The notes beneath the pieces are model-generated. The model was not told the DNA's origin. It saw only the letters and a list, made by a program, of their open reading frames with translations, and searched no databases. Of a stretch of DNA of 64,000 nucleotides, positions 48,351 through 57,743 are shown piece after piece (position 1 is the first letter of the stretch; the number at the start of each line of letters is the position of its first letter). Source of the DNA: Deltaproteobacteria bacterium (lineage in GTDB: Bacteria; Myxococcota; Kuafuiibacteriia; Kuafuiibacteriales; Kuafuiibacteriaceae); the NCBI GenBank assembly GCA_020632995.1, contig JACKEN010000003.1, positions 248,001-312,000 on the forward strand, in the 5' to 3' direction. The position numbers and the translations under genes were made by a program.

Positions 48351-49919
48351 CTCGTCGATCCGGCGCATGGCCTCTAGGATGGCCATCCGCGGGTCCACCT
48401 GCACCTCCGGCGGGTCCAGGCCGGGCGGGCCGCGGCGGAACACCACCGCGCCGGTGGTCCAGGTCACCAGCTCCCGGATCCCCTCCACGATCAGGTCGCT
48501 CATGATGTCGTGGAGGGTGTCGCGCTCCACCATGCGCTGGTTCACCAGCACCTGGGCGACCAGGGTGTCGCGATCGAGGTCCTCGGGGCGGATCACGCTG
48601 CGCTTGAGGTCGGTGAGGGTGATGAGCTCGACGTCCACCAGCACCTCGCCCAGGGGGCGGCGCCGGGGGTGGGTCACCGCGATGATCTGACCCTCGTGCA
48701 GGCGCACCCGGCCTTCGCCCTCGGTCGCGCGCACCAGCAGCTCGCCGGTGGCGTGCTGGTTGCGGAGGAACTCCAACAGCTCGGGCAGGGTGAAGATCTG
48801 GAGGTCACCGGTGAAGCCGCCGTCGGTGCTCTCGGCTGGCATCGGCGCGGTCGGGGTGGCGGCGGGGGCGGCCTTGGTGCCGGTGAGCGGGGTCTTGAGG
48901 GCGGCCAGGGTGTCGCCCAGGGCGGCCTCGATCCGGGCGTCGTCGGGGGCGGCGGCGGCGGCCCGGATCAGGGCCCCGGACGCCTCCCGGAGGCGGCCCA
49001 GGTCGCGGAGCGCCAGGCCCAGCCGGTACCCGATCTCGGCGTCGTTGGGCCGGAGCGCCGCGGCGGCCCGGTAGGAGTGCACCGCCTCCTTGTCGGCCCC
49101 CGCCGACTGCAGGGCGGAGCCCAGCTCCATGTGGGCCTCCACCATATCCGGGTTCACCCGGATCGCCTCGCGGAGCATCTTCACCGCCGGCCCCACCAGG
49201 GAGGCCTCGGTCATCGCGTGGCCGAGGCGGACGAGGGCCACCGCGTCGTTGGGCGGGCGCTCGGCCAGCCGGGTCAGGAGCTTCACCGCCTCCTGCCGGC
49301 GCCCTTGCAGGGCGAGGCCCTCGCCGAGGGCCACCGCGGACTCCAGGTCGCTGGGGTCGTGCCGCAGGACCTCCTCGAGGGCCCGGACCTCCTCCTCGAC
49401 GTGCCCCATCGCGGAGTGGGCGCGGGCGAGGATCCGGTGCACGTCGGCGGGGTGCCCGCCGAGGGTCTTCGCGCGCTCCGCGTGACGCAAGGCGACTTTC
49501 GCGCGCCCCGCCTCGAGGTGGGCGAGGGCGAGCAGGAGCTGGACCTGACCCGACTCGGGGCTCCGGATCTCGGCCACGGAGAGGGTCAGCACTGCGGCGT
49601 CGAGGTCGCGCAGGGCCACGAGATACTCCCCGCTCGCCAGGGCGGCCGGTATGAGGTCGGGATCCAGGTGCTGGGCCCGCCGCGTCGCGTTCAGCGCGTC
49701 GGGCAAGCTACCTTGCCGGGCATAGAGCTGACCAACCCGCACCAGGAGCAAGGGATCTTGCGCGGAGAGGGCGTGCGCGTGACGGAGGGCGAGGGCAGAC
49801 TTCGAGGGCTCCCCATGCGCGTGGAGGGCCTCGGCCAGATCGAGCCAAGCCCGCGCATCATGTGGGTTGGCCTGCGCGGCCGAGTGCAGCGTATGCAGCG
49901 GTGTGCTTGACCCCCCCAC
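48339..49919 (-). CDS. TPR-repeat protein with a C-terminal DUF4388 domain
   Basis: 526 residues, GTG start. About nine TPR repeats fill residues 10-330 (PHDARAWLDLAEALHAHGEPSKSALALRHAHAL; PDMVEAHMELGSALQSAGADKEAVHSYRAAAALRPNDAEIGYRLGLALRDLGRLREASGALIRAAAAAP). After a Thr/Pro linker the DUF4388 domain begins at about 375 (FTGDLQIFTLPELLEFLRNQHATGELLVRATEGEGRVRLHEGQIIAVTHP) and continues with helices LVDVELITLTDLKRSVI and VLVNQRMVERDTLHDIMSDLIVEGIRELVTW. It is a second DUF4388 protein within 3 kb, so the two may belong to one signalling or polarity module. No signal peptide; cytoplasmic. Confidence 0.87.
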   Translation of the reverse strand: MGGSSTPLHTLHSAAQANPHDARAWLDLAEALHAHGEPSKSALALRHAHALSAQDPLLLVRVGQLYARQGSLPDALNATRRAQHLDPDLIPAALASGEYLVALRDLDAAVLTLSVAEIRSPESGQVQLLLALAHLEAGRAKVALRHAERAKTLGGHPADVHRILARAHSAMGHVEEEVRALEEVLRHDPSDLESAVALGEGLALQGRRQEAVKLLTRLAERPPNDAVALVRLGHAMTEASLVGPAVKMLREAIRVNPDMVEAHMELGSALQSAGADKEAVHSYRAAAALRPNDAEIGYRLGLALRDLGRLREASGALIRAAAAAPDDARIEAALGDTLAALKTPLTGTKAAPAATPTAPMPAESTDGGFTGDLQIFTLPELLEFLRNQHATGELLVRATEGEGRVRLHEGQIIAVTHPRRRPLGEVLVDVELITLTDLKRSVIRPEDLDRDTLVAQVLVNQRMVERDTLHDIMSDLIVEGIRELVTWTTGAVVFRRGPPGLDPPEVQVDPRMAILEAMRRIDESAL

Positions 49920-50198
49920 CCCCTCGCCTTTGCGCGATAGGAACCGATCCGCGCGGATTCTTCAATGAGCCAGGGGGGCAAGTTTGCGCGCGCATCGAAG
50001 CCCGTGGCATGCTGGCGACGGTCGTCTCCGCGCGGAGGCGGCCGATGCTCGGGCCCACCTGGCGGGGCCGGGCGGGGGGTCCCGTTGGTCGAACAAGACC
50101 GTGACGATCTGCCGGAGGTGGACGGCGCGGAAGTGGTTGAGCTCCCCGCACGATCTGCGCCTCCCGGGTCTGCGCACGGGGACCAGTCCCCATTTGAG

Positions 50199-52202
50199 AT
50201 GGAGCCTCAGCTGGTGGCAGGTTCACAGGCAAGAGCCGACGAAGACAGTGCGCCCGGTCACGAGGCCGAGGCGGAGCCGTTCGTCGAAGAGATCACCGAG
50301 GGACAGGTGCTGCAGCGCGAGGAGGCCGCGCGCGCCGCGGCCCAGACCGGCTCCCGAGTGGGCCAGATGCTCGCCGATCGGTATCGGCTCGAGCGCCTCA
50401 TCGCCAAGGGCGGGATGGGCCGGGTGTACCTGGCGACCCAGCTCCCGCTCGAGCGGCGGGTGGCGATCAAGCTCCTCGTGGCCAAGGCCTACGACGAGGA
50501 GTTCCGCCAGCGCTTCTTCCTCGAGGCCTCGACCTGCGCGCGCCTGGTGCACCGCCACATCGTCACCGTCCATGACTACGGCGAGGCCGAAAACGGCGAG
50601 TTGTTCATGGCGATGGAGTACCTCGACGGCGAGCCGCTCTCGAAGGTGATCAGCCACGAGATCCGGATCCCGAGCGAGCGCGCCTGCCAGATCGCGCTCC
50701 AGATCTGTCGCGCGCTCCGGACCGCCCACAAGGCGGGGGTGGTCCACCGCGATCTGAAGCCGGGGAACATCATGCTCCTCGGCGACGAGGACCACGAGCA
50801 GGGCGACTTCATCAAGGTCCTGGACTTCGGCCTGGTGAAGGCGTTCCAGAAGGGCGAGGAGAGCCCGAACGCCGACCTCACCCGCTCCGGCACCTGGCTC
50901 GGCTCGCCGCGCTACATGGCGCCCGAGCAGATCCGGTGCAAGGACGTCGACCCCCGCACCGACATCTACTCGCTCGGCGTGATCCTCTTCCACATGATCG
51001 CGGGCCGGCCGCCCTTCGTGGGCGGCAACAGCGTCGAGATCCTGGAGCAGCACCTGCGGGATCCGGTGCCGAGCATCCGCGACACGGTGGGGCAGATCGT
51101 CTACGCGCCGGAGCTCGAGATCATCATCCGGAAGTGCATGGAGAAGGATCCGGGCGCCCGGTACCAGTCCATGGACGAGCTGATCCCGCAGCTCAAGGCG
51201 GCGTTCCGGCTGAGCACCGGGGTGAGCATACACACCGAGTCCTCGCTCCCGATGATGGTGCCCGATCTCGTGGGTGAGACGGGGTCCGAGACCAGCGCCT
51301 CCGGGCGCGGCAGCAACTCGGTGCTGCGGCCGGTTCGGGCGGACACCGTGCACTCGCGGCCACCGCCGGTGCCCGAGCTCGGGCCGCCGCCCGATCTTGG
51401 CCTCGGGCTCGCCGATCCGGACCTCTTGCCGATCGAGTCCGCCACCCCCATCCACGACGTCTCGGTGTCCGGGATGGGGCCGGATCCCGCCTACGATCCG
51501 TCCGACCCGCCGCTGCGGCGCTCCAAGAAGGGGCTGCTCCTCGCCCTGGCCCTGGTGGTGGTGCTCCTGGCCGGGTTCGCCGTGACCCGCGTGCTCGCGC
51601 CCGGGCGCCCCGCGTCGCCCGACCCCGCGGCGGCGGCGGAGCTGCACGTGGCCTTCGCCTCGACCCCCGCGGGGGCGCAGGTGGTGGGCCAGGACGGCGC
51701 GGTGCTCGGCACCACCCCCTTCGAGCTGCGGGTCCCCGCCGCGGCGCGCGGCGCGGTGCGCCGCTACACCCTGCGCCGCGACGGCTACCAGGACGTGGAG
51801 GTCGAGGCCCGCCTCGACCGCGACCAGATCGCGTTGCAGGCTGTCTTGCAGCCTCGCGCCGCCCCCCGGGTGGAGGTGGCCGCTCCGCCACCGCCCACCC
51901 CGGTCCGGGCCCCGCCGACCCCGGAGCGGGTGCGGACCCCCACCGAGCGGGTGCGGACGCCGCCGCCGCGCCGCGCCGCGAAGCGGCCCACCGGCCAGCG
52001 GCCGTCGCCCGAACAGGCGGTCGAGCCGTCTCAGCCTGAGCAGGCGCCCGAGCCGCCCCCGCCGGTGGTGGTCGAGACGCCGCCCATCGCCCCGCCGCCC
52101 GCCAAGCCCCGGACCGTGGACTCGGACTCGAACAAGGGCCTCGTGGTGGACGACGACGATGGGACCGCGGTGCGGGATCGCGCGGTGCCGGTGGTGGACT
52201 GA
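50199..52202 (+). CDS. Membrane Ser/Thr kinase with an extracytoplasmic PEGA domain
   Basis: About 667 residues from the ATG at 50199. The frame opens further (ATG at 49965), but its first 40 codons look non-coding, while the stretch from about 50085 could be real. Kinase motifs are intact: AKGGMGRVYLATQ, VAIKLLV, HRDLKPGNIMLL, DFGLVKAF, GSPRYMAPEQ. A long Ser/Pro-rich linker follows, then one membrane helix (GLLLALALVVVLLAGFAV) and a PEGA domain (ELHVAFASTPAGAQVVGQDGAVLGTTPFELRVP...YTLRRDGYQDVEVEARL). The C-terminus is a Pro/Glu-rich repeat (VRTPTERVRTPPPRR, QPEQAPEPPPPV). PEGA domains are typical of cell-surface proteins, so this may sense envelope state. Confidence 0.87.
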   Translation: MEPQLVAGSQARADEDSAPGHEAEAEPFVEEITEGQVLQREEAARAAAQTGSRVGQMLADRYRLERLIAKGGMGRVYLATQLPLERRVAIKLLVAKAYDEEFRQRFFLEASTCARLVHRHIVTVHDYGEAENGELFMAMEYLDGEPLSKVISHEIRIPSERACQIALQICRALRTAHKAGVVHRDLKPGNIMLLGDEDHEQGDFIKVLDFGLVKAFQKGEESPNADLTRSGTWLGSPRYMAPEQIRCKDVDPRTDIYSLGVILFHMIAGRPPFVGGNSVEILEQHLRDPVPSIRDTVGQIVYAPELEIIIRKCMEKDPGARYQSMDELIPQLKAAFRLSTGVSIHTESSLPMMVPDLVGETGSETSASGRGSNSVLRPVRADTVHSRPPPVPELGPPPDLGLGLADPDLLPIESATPIHDVSVSGMGPDPAYDPSDPPLRRSKKGLLLALALVVVLLAGFAVTRVLAPGRPASPDPAAAAELHVAFASTPAGAQVVGQDGAVLGTTPFELRVPAAARGAVRRYTLRRDGYQDVEVEARLDRDQIALQAVLQPRAAPRVEVAAPPPPTPVRAPPTPERVRTPTERVRTPPPRRAAKRPTGQRPSPEQAVEPSQPEQAPEPPPPVVVETPPIAPPPAKPRTVDSDSNKGLVVDDDDGTAVRDRAVPVVD

Positions 52203-52234
52203 GGTCTCAAGGATGGTAGGTGGAGAGTCGAGTC

Positions 52235-53749
52235 ATGAAGACTGAAGTGCTGAGCGCGGCGGTGCTCCTCGTGGTGGCCCAGGGGTGCTCGCTGGCCCTC
52301 AACCCGGAGATTCCGAGCACCGGGAGCAAGGTCTTTGGCGCCACCTGCGGGGCGGCCTCGGAGTGCGCGAGCGGGATCTGCGAGGCGACGCGCTGCAGTG
52401 AGTCTTGCAGCGCCGCCGACCCCTGCCCGAACGGGAGCGGGGCGGCCTGCAACGCGGCGGGGGTCTGCGTGTTCTCGACCGGCGCCACCGCCTACGGCGG
52501 CAAGTGTGCGGCGGCGTCCGAGTGCGCGAGCGGGTTGTGCGCCGAGAGCCGCTGCACCGCGACCTGCAACGTGACCGATGGGTGCGAGGGCGAGAACACC
52601 GAGTGCAACGCGAGCACCAACCTCTGCTCCTTCCTCTCTCCCCCGCCGATCACCGACCCGCTGAAGGTTGGCTTGCTCTACGTGGGCCCGGTGGGTGACC
52701 ACGGCTGGACCCTCACCCACGAGCGCGGTCGGCAGTACTTCACGAGCGAGATCAGCGGCACCACGTCGGAGTTCGTCCCCAGCGTGGACCAGGCGGCGGC
52801 CCCGGCGAAGATCGACGAGCTGATCGCCAACGGGAACAACGTGGTCATCGGCACGAGCTTCGACTTCCTGGTGCCGTTCCTCTCCAGGGCGCCCAACAAC
52901 CCCGACGTGAACTTCCTGATCTGCTCGGGCTTCCAGACCGGGCCCAACCTCGGGAGCTACTTCGGGCGCATGTACCAGGTGATGTACATGATGGGCGTGA
53001 TGGCGGGTCGGGTGACCCGCAACGGGCGCATCGGCGTGGTGGGTCCGGTGGCCATCCCCGAGACGGTGCGCCACACCAACGCCTTCGCGCGCGGGGTGCG
53101 CTCGGTGAACCCGACGGCCGAGATCTACATCGAGTGGGTGGAGGCGTGGTTCAACCCGCCGGTGGAGGTGGCCGCCACCGAGGCCCTCTTGAACCAGGCC
53201 GACGTCGACATCGTCTTCGGCTTCACCGACACCATCATCCCGATCCAGACCGCGGCCACCGCGAGCACCGCGGGCGGCGACCCGGTCTACGTGATCGGCT
53301 ACGACAACCGGGACTCCTGCGACATCGACGCCACGGTGAAGGAGCGCTGCCTGACGTCGGCCTACTGGAACTGGGGCCCGATGGTGACCCAGATCCTCCA
53401 GGACATGAAGGCCGGGCGCTGGCGCCCCGACATCGCGATCTGGGAGCAGATGAAGTCGTCGCCCGAGCAGAGCTCGGTGTACTTCGCGGATCTGAACACC
53501 GCGCTGGTGGACACCGCGGTGCGGGTGGAGGTCGAGGGGCTCATCCCCTCGCTCACCGCCAACACCGAGGAGGCCCGCATGCTCCCCTTCAGCGCGCCGG
53601 TGAAGGACGCGAGCGGTGCGACGCGGCTGCAGGTCGGGCAGTCCTTCGATGACGAGGACCTCCTCAACATGTGCTGGTTGGTGGAGGGGGTCTACAACGT
53701 GGACGGCAGCCCGGGGACGGTGCCGGCGAACTGCGTGGGGGTGCGATGA
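52235..53749 (+). CDS. BMP-family (PnrA-like) lipoprotein with Cys-rich N-terminal repeats
   Basis: 504 residues from the ATG at 52235, preceded by AGGTGGAGAG. A lipoprotein signal (SAAVLLVVAQGC) is followed by two Cys-rich repeats with the pattern CxxASECASGxCxxxxCxxxC (residues about 35-130). The rest is a substrate-binding domain of the basic-membrane-protein type: LKVGLLYVGPVGDHGWTLTHERGRQYFTSE, VIGTSFDFLVPFLSRAP, GSYFGRMYQVMYMMGVMAGRVT, GRIGVVGPVAIPETVRHTNAFARGVRSVNP and VIGYDNRDSCDID. BMP proteins bind nucleosides for ABC uptake, but no ABC genes follow, so signalling or surface binding is possible. The overlap ATGATG couples it to the next gene. Confidence 0.85.
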   Translation: MKTEVLSAAVLLVVAQGCSLALNPEIPSTGSKVFGATCGAASECASGICEATRCSESCSAADPCPNGSGAACNAAGVCVFSTGATAYGGKCAAASECASGLCAESRCTATCNVTDGCEGENTECNASTNLCSFLSPPPITDPLKVGLLYVGPVGDHGWTLTHERGRQYFTSEISGTTSEFVPSVDQAAAPAKIDELIANGNNVVIGTSFDFLVPFLSRAPNNPDVNFLICSGFQTGPNLGSYFGRMYQVMYMMGVMAGRVTRNGRIGVVGPVAIPETVRHTNAFARGVRSVNPTAEIYIEWVEAWFNPPVEVAATEALLNQADVDIVFGFTDTIIPIQTAATASTAGGDPVYVIGYDNRDSCDIDATVKERCLTSAYWNWGPMVTQILQDMKAGRWRPDIAIWEQMKSSPEQSSVYFADLNTALVDTAVRVEVEGLIPSLTANTEEARMLPFSAPVKDASGATRLQVGQSFDDEDLLNMCWLVEGVYNVDGSPGTVPANCVGVR

Positions 53750-54513
53750 TGGCACGGTCGAGCGTGATGATGATGGGGCTGGCGGTGGCCATGGCCCTCC
53801 TCGGGCAGGACGCCCTCGCTCAGGACGAGGACTTCAACCGCCTGGTGCAGGACGGCATGACCCACTACCGCAACCGCGAGTACGACGCGGCGGTGAAGAA
53901 GTTCGAGGCCGCCTACGCGATCAACCAGCAGCCGGAGCTGATCTACAACGTGGCCCGAGCGCACGAGAAGGCGCTGCGGCGTGACGAGGCGATCCAGGCC
54001 TACGAGCGCTTCTTGAACCTGCCCGGCTCCACCGCGGATCTGCGGGCCAAGGCCCTGGCCTCGGTGGAGGCGCTCCGCCGCGAGAAGGCGGCGATGCAGC
54101 GCTCGGAGCAGGCGAAGCAGGACCTCGACAACGCGCTGCCACCGGACACCGGCGGCGCGGGCGCGGTGACCCGGCGCCCCAAGGAGACCTCGCGGACCCT
54201 GGAGTGGGTGCTGATCGGGGGCGGGGCGGCGGCGGCGGCGGCGGGCGCGGTGTTCGGGGTCCTCGCGCTCCAGGCCAACTCCGACTTCGACGACCTCAAG
54301 GCCTCCGGCGCGGACCGTGCGACCCTGGAGGCCAAGAAGAAGACGGTCGACAACGACGCCCTGGCCGCCGACGTGCTCATCGGGGTGGGGATCGTGAGCG
54401 TGGCCGCCGGCGTGATCATGTGGCTCACCACCGGCGGTGACGAGGGTGACATCGCGGTGGCCCCCTACGTGGGGGTCGACCAGGCCGGAGTCGCGTTCAG
54501 CGGGCGCTTCTAA
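53746..54513 (+). CDS. Exported TPR protein with C-terminal membrane helices
   Basis: 255 residues. A signal peptide (VMMMGLAVAMALLGQDALA) precedes two TPR units (FNRLVQDGMTHYRNREYDAAVKKFEAAYAINQQPELIYNVARAHEKALRRDEAIQAYERFLNLPG). After a linker two hydrophobic stretches (EWVLIGGGAAAAAAGAVFGVLAL and DVLIGVGIVSVAAGVIMWLTT) suggest an envelope anchor, with a short end GDIAVAPYVGVDQAGVAFSGRF that resembles a barrel strand. This layout is common in uncharacterised myxobacterial proteins. Coupled (4 bp overlap) to the BMP lipoprotein, so they probably act together. Confidence 0.75.
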   Translation: MMARSSVMMMGLAVAMALLGQDALAQDEDFNRLVQDGMTHYRNREYDAAVKKFEAAYAINQQPELIYNVARAHEKALRRDEAIQAYERFLNLPGSTADLRAKALASVEALRREKAAMQRSEQAKQDLDNALPPDTGGAGAVTRRPKETSRTLEWVLIGGGAAAAAAGAVFGVLALQANSDFDDLKASGADRATLEAKKKTVDNDALAADVLIGVGIVSVAAGVIMWLTTGGDEGDIAVAPYVGVDQAGVAFSGRF

Positions 54514-54532
54514 CGTTAGTCGCCACTCGGCC

Positions 54533-55081
54533 TCAGAACCCTCGCCAGGGAGGCAAGGCGGCGAGCAGCTCGGGGTTCGCGCCCTTCAGCCAGGCGTGGG
54601 TGTCGTTCATCTTCGTGGCCCACAGCAGGCGGGCGCCGATGAGGGCCCAGAAGATCCCCGTCAGCAGGACCACGAGCCCCACCAGGATGAAGGCGGGGTG
54701 GATGCCAGCGCCGAAGAAGCCGGCGACGCCCAGGATCATCAGGGCCACGCCGATGAGGATGTGCTTCTTGCGTCGCTCGCGGGCGTCCTCGCTCAGCGCG
54801 AACTCCACCGAGGCCCGCTTGCGGGTGACCATGGCGACGATCAGGAAGATCAGCGCGTTCAACAGGAGCATCGCGTAGACCCACTGCGGATACCAGGAGA
54901 CCTCCCGGGTCATCCTCGCGCCAGCGGGGCGCCCGGTCTTGATGCAGACGTCCGGCAGGCGCGCGCCCACCCGTCGGATCACCAGGAGCGGGCCATCGCT
55001 CCAGGCGTTGTCGGAGGAGCTGACGTCGTGGGCAACCGGGCTGAGGTCCGTGCGCGGGGTCTCGAAGGGGTTGGTGGTCAC
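54533..55081 (-). CDS. Hypothetical integral membrane protein
   Basis: 182 residues from the GTG at 55081; upstream codons of this frame lie in plsB antisense. It starts TTNPFETPRTDLSP, an N-terminal NP-[FY]-x-[ST/A]-P form common in Planctomycetes and related membrane proteins. DVCIKTGRPAGARMTREVSWYPQWVYAMLLLNALIFLIVAMVTRKRASVEFALSE gives a loop with Cys/Thr-Gly then a helix, and two more helices follow (HILIGVALMILGVAGFFGAGI and AFILVGLVVLLTGIFWALIG). No known function. It lies downstream of plsB on the same strand, 32 bp away. Confidence 0.65.
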   Translation of the reverse strand: MTTNPFETPRTDLSPVAHDVSSSDNAWSDGPLLVIRRVGARLPDVCIKTGRPAGARMTREVSWYPQWVYAMLLLNALIFLIVAMVTRKRASVEFALSEDARERRKKHILIGVALMILGVAGFFGAGIHPAFILVGLVVLLTGIFWALIGARLLWATKMNDTHAWLKGANPELLAALPPWRGF

Positions 55082-55113
55082 CGGCGCAAGATAATGGAGG
55101 TCGGCTCGCCGTA

Positions 55114-57672
55114 CTACTCCCGCGTCGCTTCGAGCAGGAGGGTGAGCTCCTCGATGAGGGCGCGGCGCGCGGCCTCGTCGGCCACCGCGATCTCGCCGCT
55201 CTTGGCGATGACGCCCTGGTCGCCCAGCATCGACAGGGCGGTCTTCATCAGCGGCTGGGCCGAGGCCTCGGCCCGTAGGATGCGGCCCTCCAGCACCTGG
55301 CGGCTGCCGCGGGCGAGGGCGAGCTCGAGGAACTTCTTCTCGCCCACCGGGCCCGCGTGGAGCTCCTCGAGCACCTCCGCCGCGAGGCGGTAGGCCTCGA
55401 AGAACACGCACAGCAGGCCCGCCAGCTCCCGGGCGTCGGTGCGCCCCACCGCGGTCACCGACCACGGCCCGCCCTCGTCGCGCTGCTCGAGGGCGCGGCG
55501 CTTCATCAGGGCGGTGGCGGCCTGGCTGAAGTTGTCCTCGAAGGCGCGGTCCACCCGGAACGAGAACTCGAACTTCAGGATGCGCGAGATGCGGCGCGCC
55601 CTCGCCTGCACCGCCTCGTCGGGCACCTGGGCGCCACCCTCGGCCAGCACCGAGGCGGCGACGATCGCGTGGGGCACGAAGTAGTGGATGATGTTGTTCT
55701 TGTAGTAGTCGAGGGCCCGCCGCCCGGCGTCGTTCACCTGGTAGATCGTCTCGCCGTCGGGGGCGGGGGTCATCAGGAGCAGGTTGTCCTGCGCGAAGCG
55801 CCCGAGCGCCTCACGCAAGGCGACCTGCAGCGTGTCGCCCTGGAGGAGGGGCGAGACCCGGGCCCCGAGGGCGGTCAGGGCGTCTACGAGGCGGGCCGCG
55901 CGGCTGAAGAGCTCGCTCTGGGCCATCCCGCGGCGGGTGCGGGCGAGCAGGATGAGGGCGGCTACCGAGGTCGGCGTGACCCGGGTGGCGGCGTTGATGC
56001 CGTAGACGATGCGGTGCCCGAGCTGGGTCACGAGGTTGCGGCGCTCGGCGTCGTTGTCGCCCTCGGCCCGCACGTCCACCCCGCGCGAGGCGGCGAAGAT
56101 CCGGAGCGAGATCGGCTCCGCGAAGTCCACGTAGACCCGGCCGTACTTGGAGCGGAGGACCTGGGCGGAGGACAGGAGCGCGGTGACGTCCTCCTTGCGC
56201 TTGGCCCCGCCCTGGAGCTCCCGGGCGTAGGAGCGGGCCTCCACCAGCTTCTCGTAGCTGATCGAGACCGGGATGAACTGCACGTCGGAGACCGCGCCCT
56301 CGAACACCGGGTCCGCGCACATCCCGAGCATGCCCATCCGCGGGGCGAGGAGCTTCCCGGTGCGGCTGCGGCCGCCCTCGATGAAGAACTCCACCGCGTG
56401 CCCCTCCTTCAACAGGCGGCGCACGTAGGCGGCGAAGACCTGGGCGTAGAGCTTGTCGCCCTTGAAGGAGCGCCGGATGAAGAAGGCCCCCGAGCGCCGG
56501 AAGATGTGGCCCATCGGCCAGAAGTTCAGGTTGTCGCCGGCCGCGATGTGCGGCGGCATCATGCCCTCCTTGAAGAAGACCTGGCTGAGCACCAGGTAGT
56601 CGACGTGGCTCTTGTGGCTGGGGACGAGCACCACCGGGCCGCGGCGGGCGGCGCGTCGCACCAGGGCCATGCCGTCCGGGTCGACCTCGATGCCGTCGTA
56701 GATGCGGTGCCAGATCACGTCGACGATCGCGTCCAGCACCCGGAGCCAGCCGAAGCGCATGTCGGCCGCGATGGCCTTCAGCATCTGGTCGGCCTTCTCC
56801 TCCTGGGCGTGGACGGTGGCGCGGCCCGCCTCGGTCTCCCCCGCCATGAAGCGGCGCAGGGTCGAGTCCTTGAGCACCATCTGCCGGGTGCGGGCGGCGG
56901 AGCGGGTCATGGGCCCGGTCCGGATCTGCTCCTCCCGCGAGAGGTGGTGGAGGATCGACCACCGCACCTTCTTGGCGATGATCCGGTCGGGCTGGCCCGC
57001 CTCTCGCTCGAGCACCGCCATGAGATCCACCGGCGCGCCCACGTGGAAGCGGGAGTGGCGGTGGTGCCAGATGAACCCGGCCAGCTCCCTGAGGCGCCCG
57101 GGGGCGTCCCGGTCCCCGAAGATGGCGTCGACCAGCGTCTTCTGGAGCCCCACCGCGCGCCGGGTCCACAGCACCGTCTCCGGCAGGAGCAGGATCGGGC
57201 GGTTCATGGTCCGCTGGAGGGCCACCAGGGCCTCGATGTGGGGCTGGGTGTAGGCGGTCTGGGGGTTCAGGACCGTCCGGGCCCGGGTCAGGAACAGGAG
57301 GGCGGACGCCCCGTGCTGCAGGGACCCCACCAGCCCCTCGGGGTCGGGCGGGGCGTCGGTGCTGAAGTGGTCGTGGGCCCAGCCGGGCAGGGGGAGCCCC
57401 AGTCGGTCGAGCACGAACCGGATGTAGAGGGGGTCGATGCGCCGCCGGGTGCGGAGGGTGTGGACCACCACCCCGCGGGCGTGGGCCTCCCGGAGCCGCT
57501 GGGCCGCCTCGGGATCCACCTCGATCTGCTTGAAGAGCGGGGCCAGGAGGCGCTCGAGGAGCCCGGCGGAGCGCCCCTCCACCCGGGCCAGGGCCCGGGT
57601 CTCGCCGGGGATGGAGGGCAGGCGCGACACGGCCGGAGCATCGCCGACGGCGGTCTTTTCGGCTAGAGCCAT
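55114..57672 (-). CDS. plsB: Glycerol-3-phosphate 1-O-acyltransferase
   Basis: About 852 residues from the ATG at 57672, similar to E. coli PlsB in length. An ATG at 57696 is possible but overlaps a -10-like TAACAT. The acyltransferase block has the HX4D motif in PVVLVPSHKSHVDYLVLSQVFF, motif II in GAFFIRRSFKGDKLYAQVFAAYVRRLL, motif III in EFFIEGGRSRTGKLLAPRMGML and motif IV in IPVSISYEKLVE. PlsB makes 1-acyl-glycerol-3-phosphate at the inner membrane in the first step of phospholipid synthesis. Most delta-like bacteria use PlsX/Y; having PlsB is notable but not unique. Confidence 0.93.
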   Translation of the reverse strand: MALAEKTAVGDAPAVSRLPSIPGETRALARVEGRSAGLLERLLAPLFKQIEVDPEAAQRLREAHARGVVVHTLRTRRRIDPLYIRFVLDRLGLPLPGWAHDHFSTDAPPDPEGLVGSLQHGASALLFLTRARTVLNPQTAYTQPHIEALVALQRTMNRPILLLPETVLWTRRAVGLQKTLVDAIFGDRDAPGRLRELAGFIWHHRHSRFHVGAPVDLMAVLEREAGQPDRIIAKKVRWSILHHLSREEQIRTGPMTRSAARTRQMVLKDSTLRRFMAGETEAGRATVHAQEEKADQMLKAIAADMRFGWLRVLDAIVDVIWHRIYDGIEVDPDGMALVRRAARRGPVVLVPSHKSHVDYLVLSQVFFKEGMMPPHIAAGDNLNFWPMGHIFRRSGAFFIRRSFKGDKLYAQVFAAYVRRLLKEGHAVEFFIEGGRSRTGKLLAPRMGMLGMCADPVFEGAVSDVQFIPVSISYEKLVEARSYARELQGGAKRKEDVTALLSSAQVLRSKYGRVYVDFAEPISLRIFAASRGVDVRAEGDNDAERRNLVTQLGHRIVYGINAATRVTPTSVAALILLARTRRGMAQSELFSRAARLVDALTALGARVSPLLQGDTLQVALREALGRFAQDNLLLMTPAPDGETIYQVNDAGRRALDYYKNNIIHYFVPHAIVAASVLAEGGAQVPDEAVQARARRISRILKFEFSFRVDRAFEDNFSQAATALMKRRALEQRDEGGPWSVTAVGRTDARELAGLLCVFFEAYRLAAEVLEELHAGPVGEKKFLELALARGSRQVLEGRILRAEASAQPLMKTALSMLGDQGVIAKSGEIAVADEAARRALIEELTLLLEATRE

Positions 57673-57743
57673 GGGTAGCGACCAAGAGGGGCCCATGTTA
57701 GCGTCCGTCCCGGTCCGCCCCAGGGTGGGGTAGACGCTGACTC

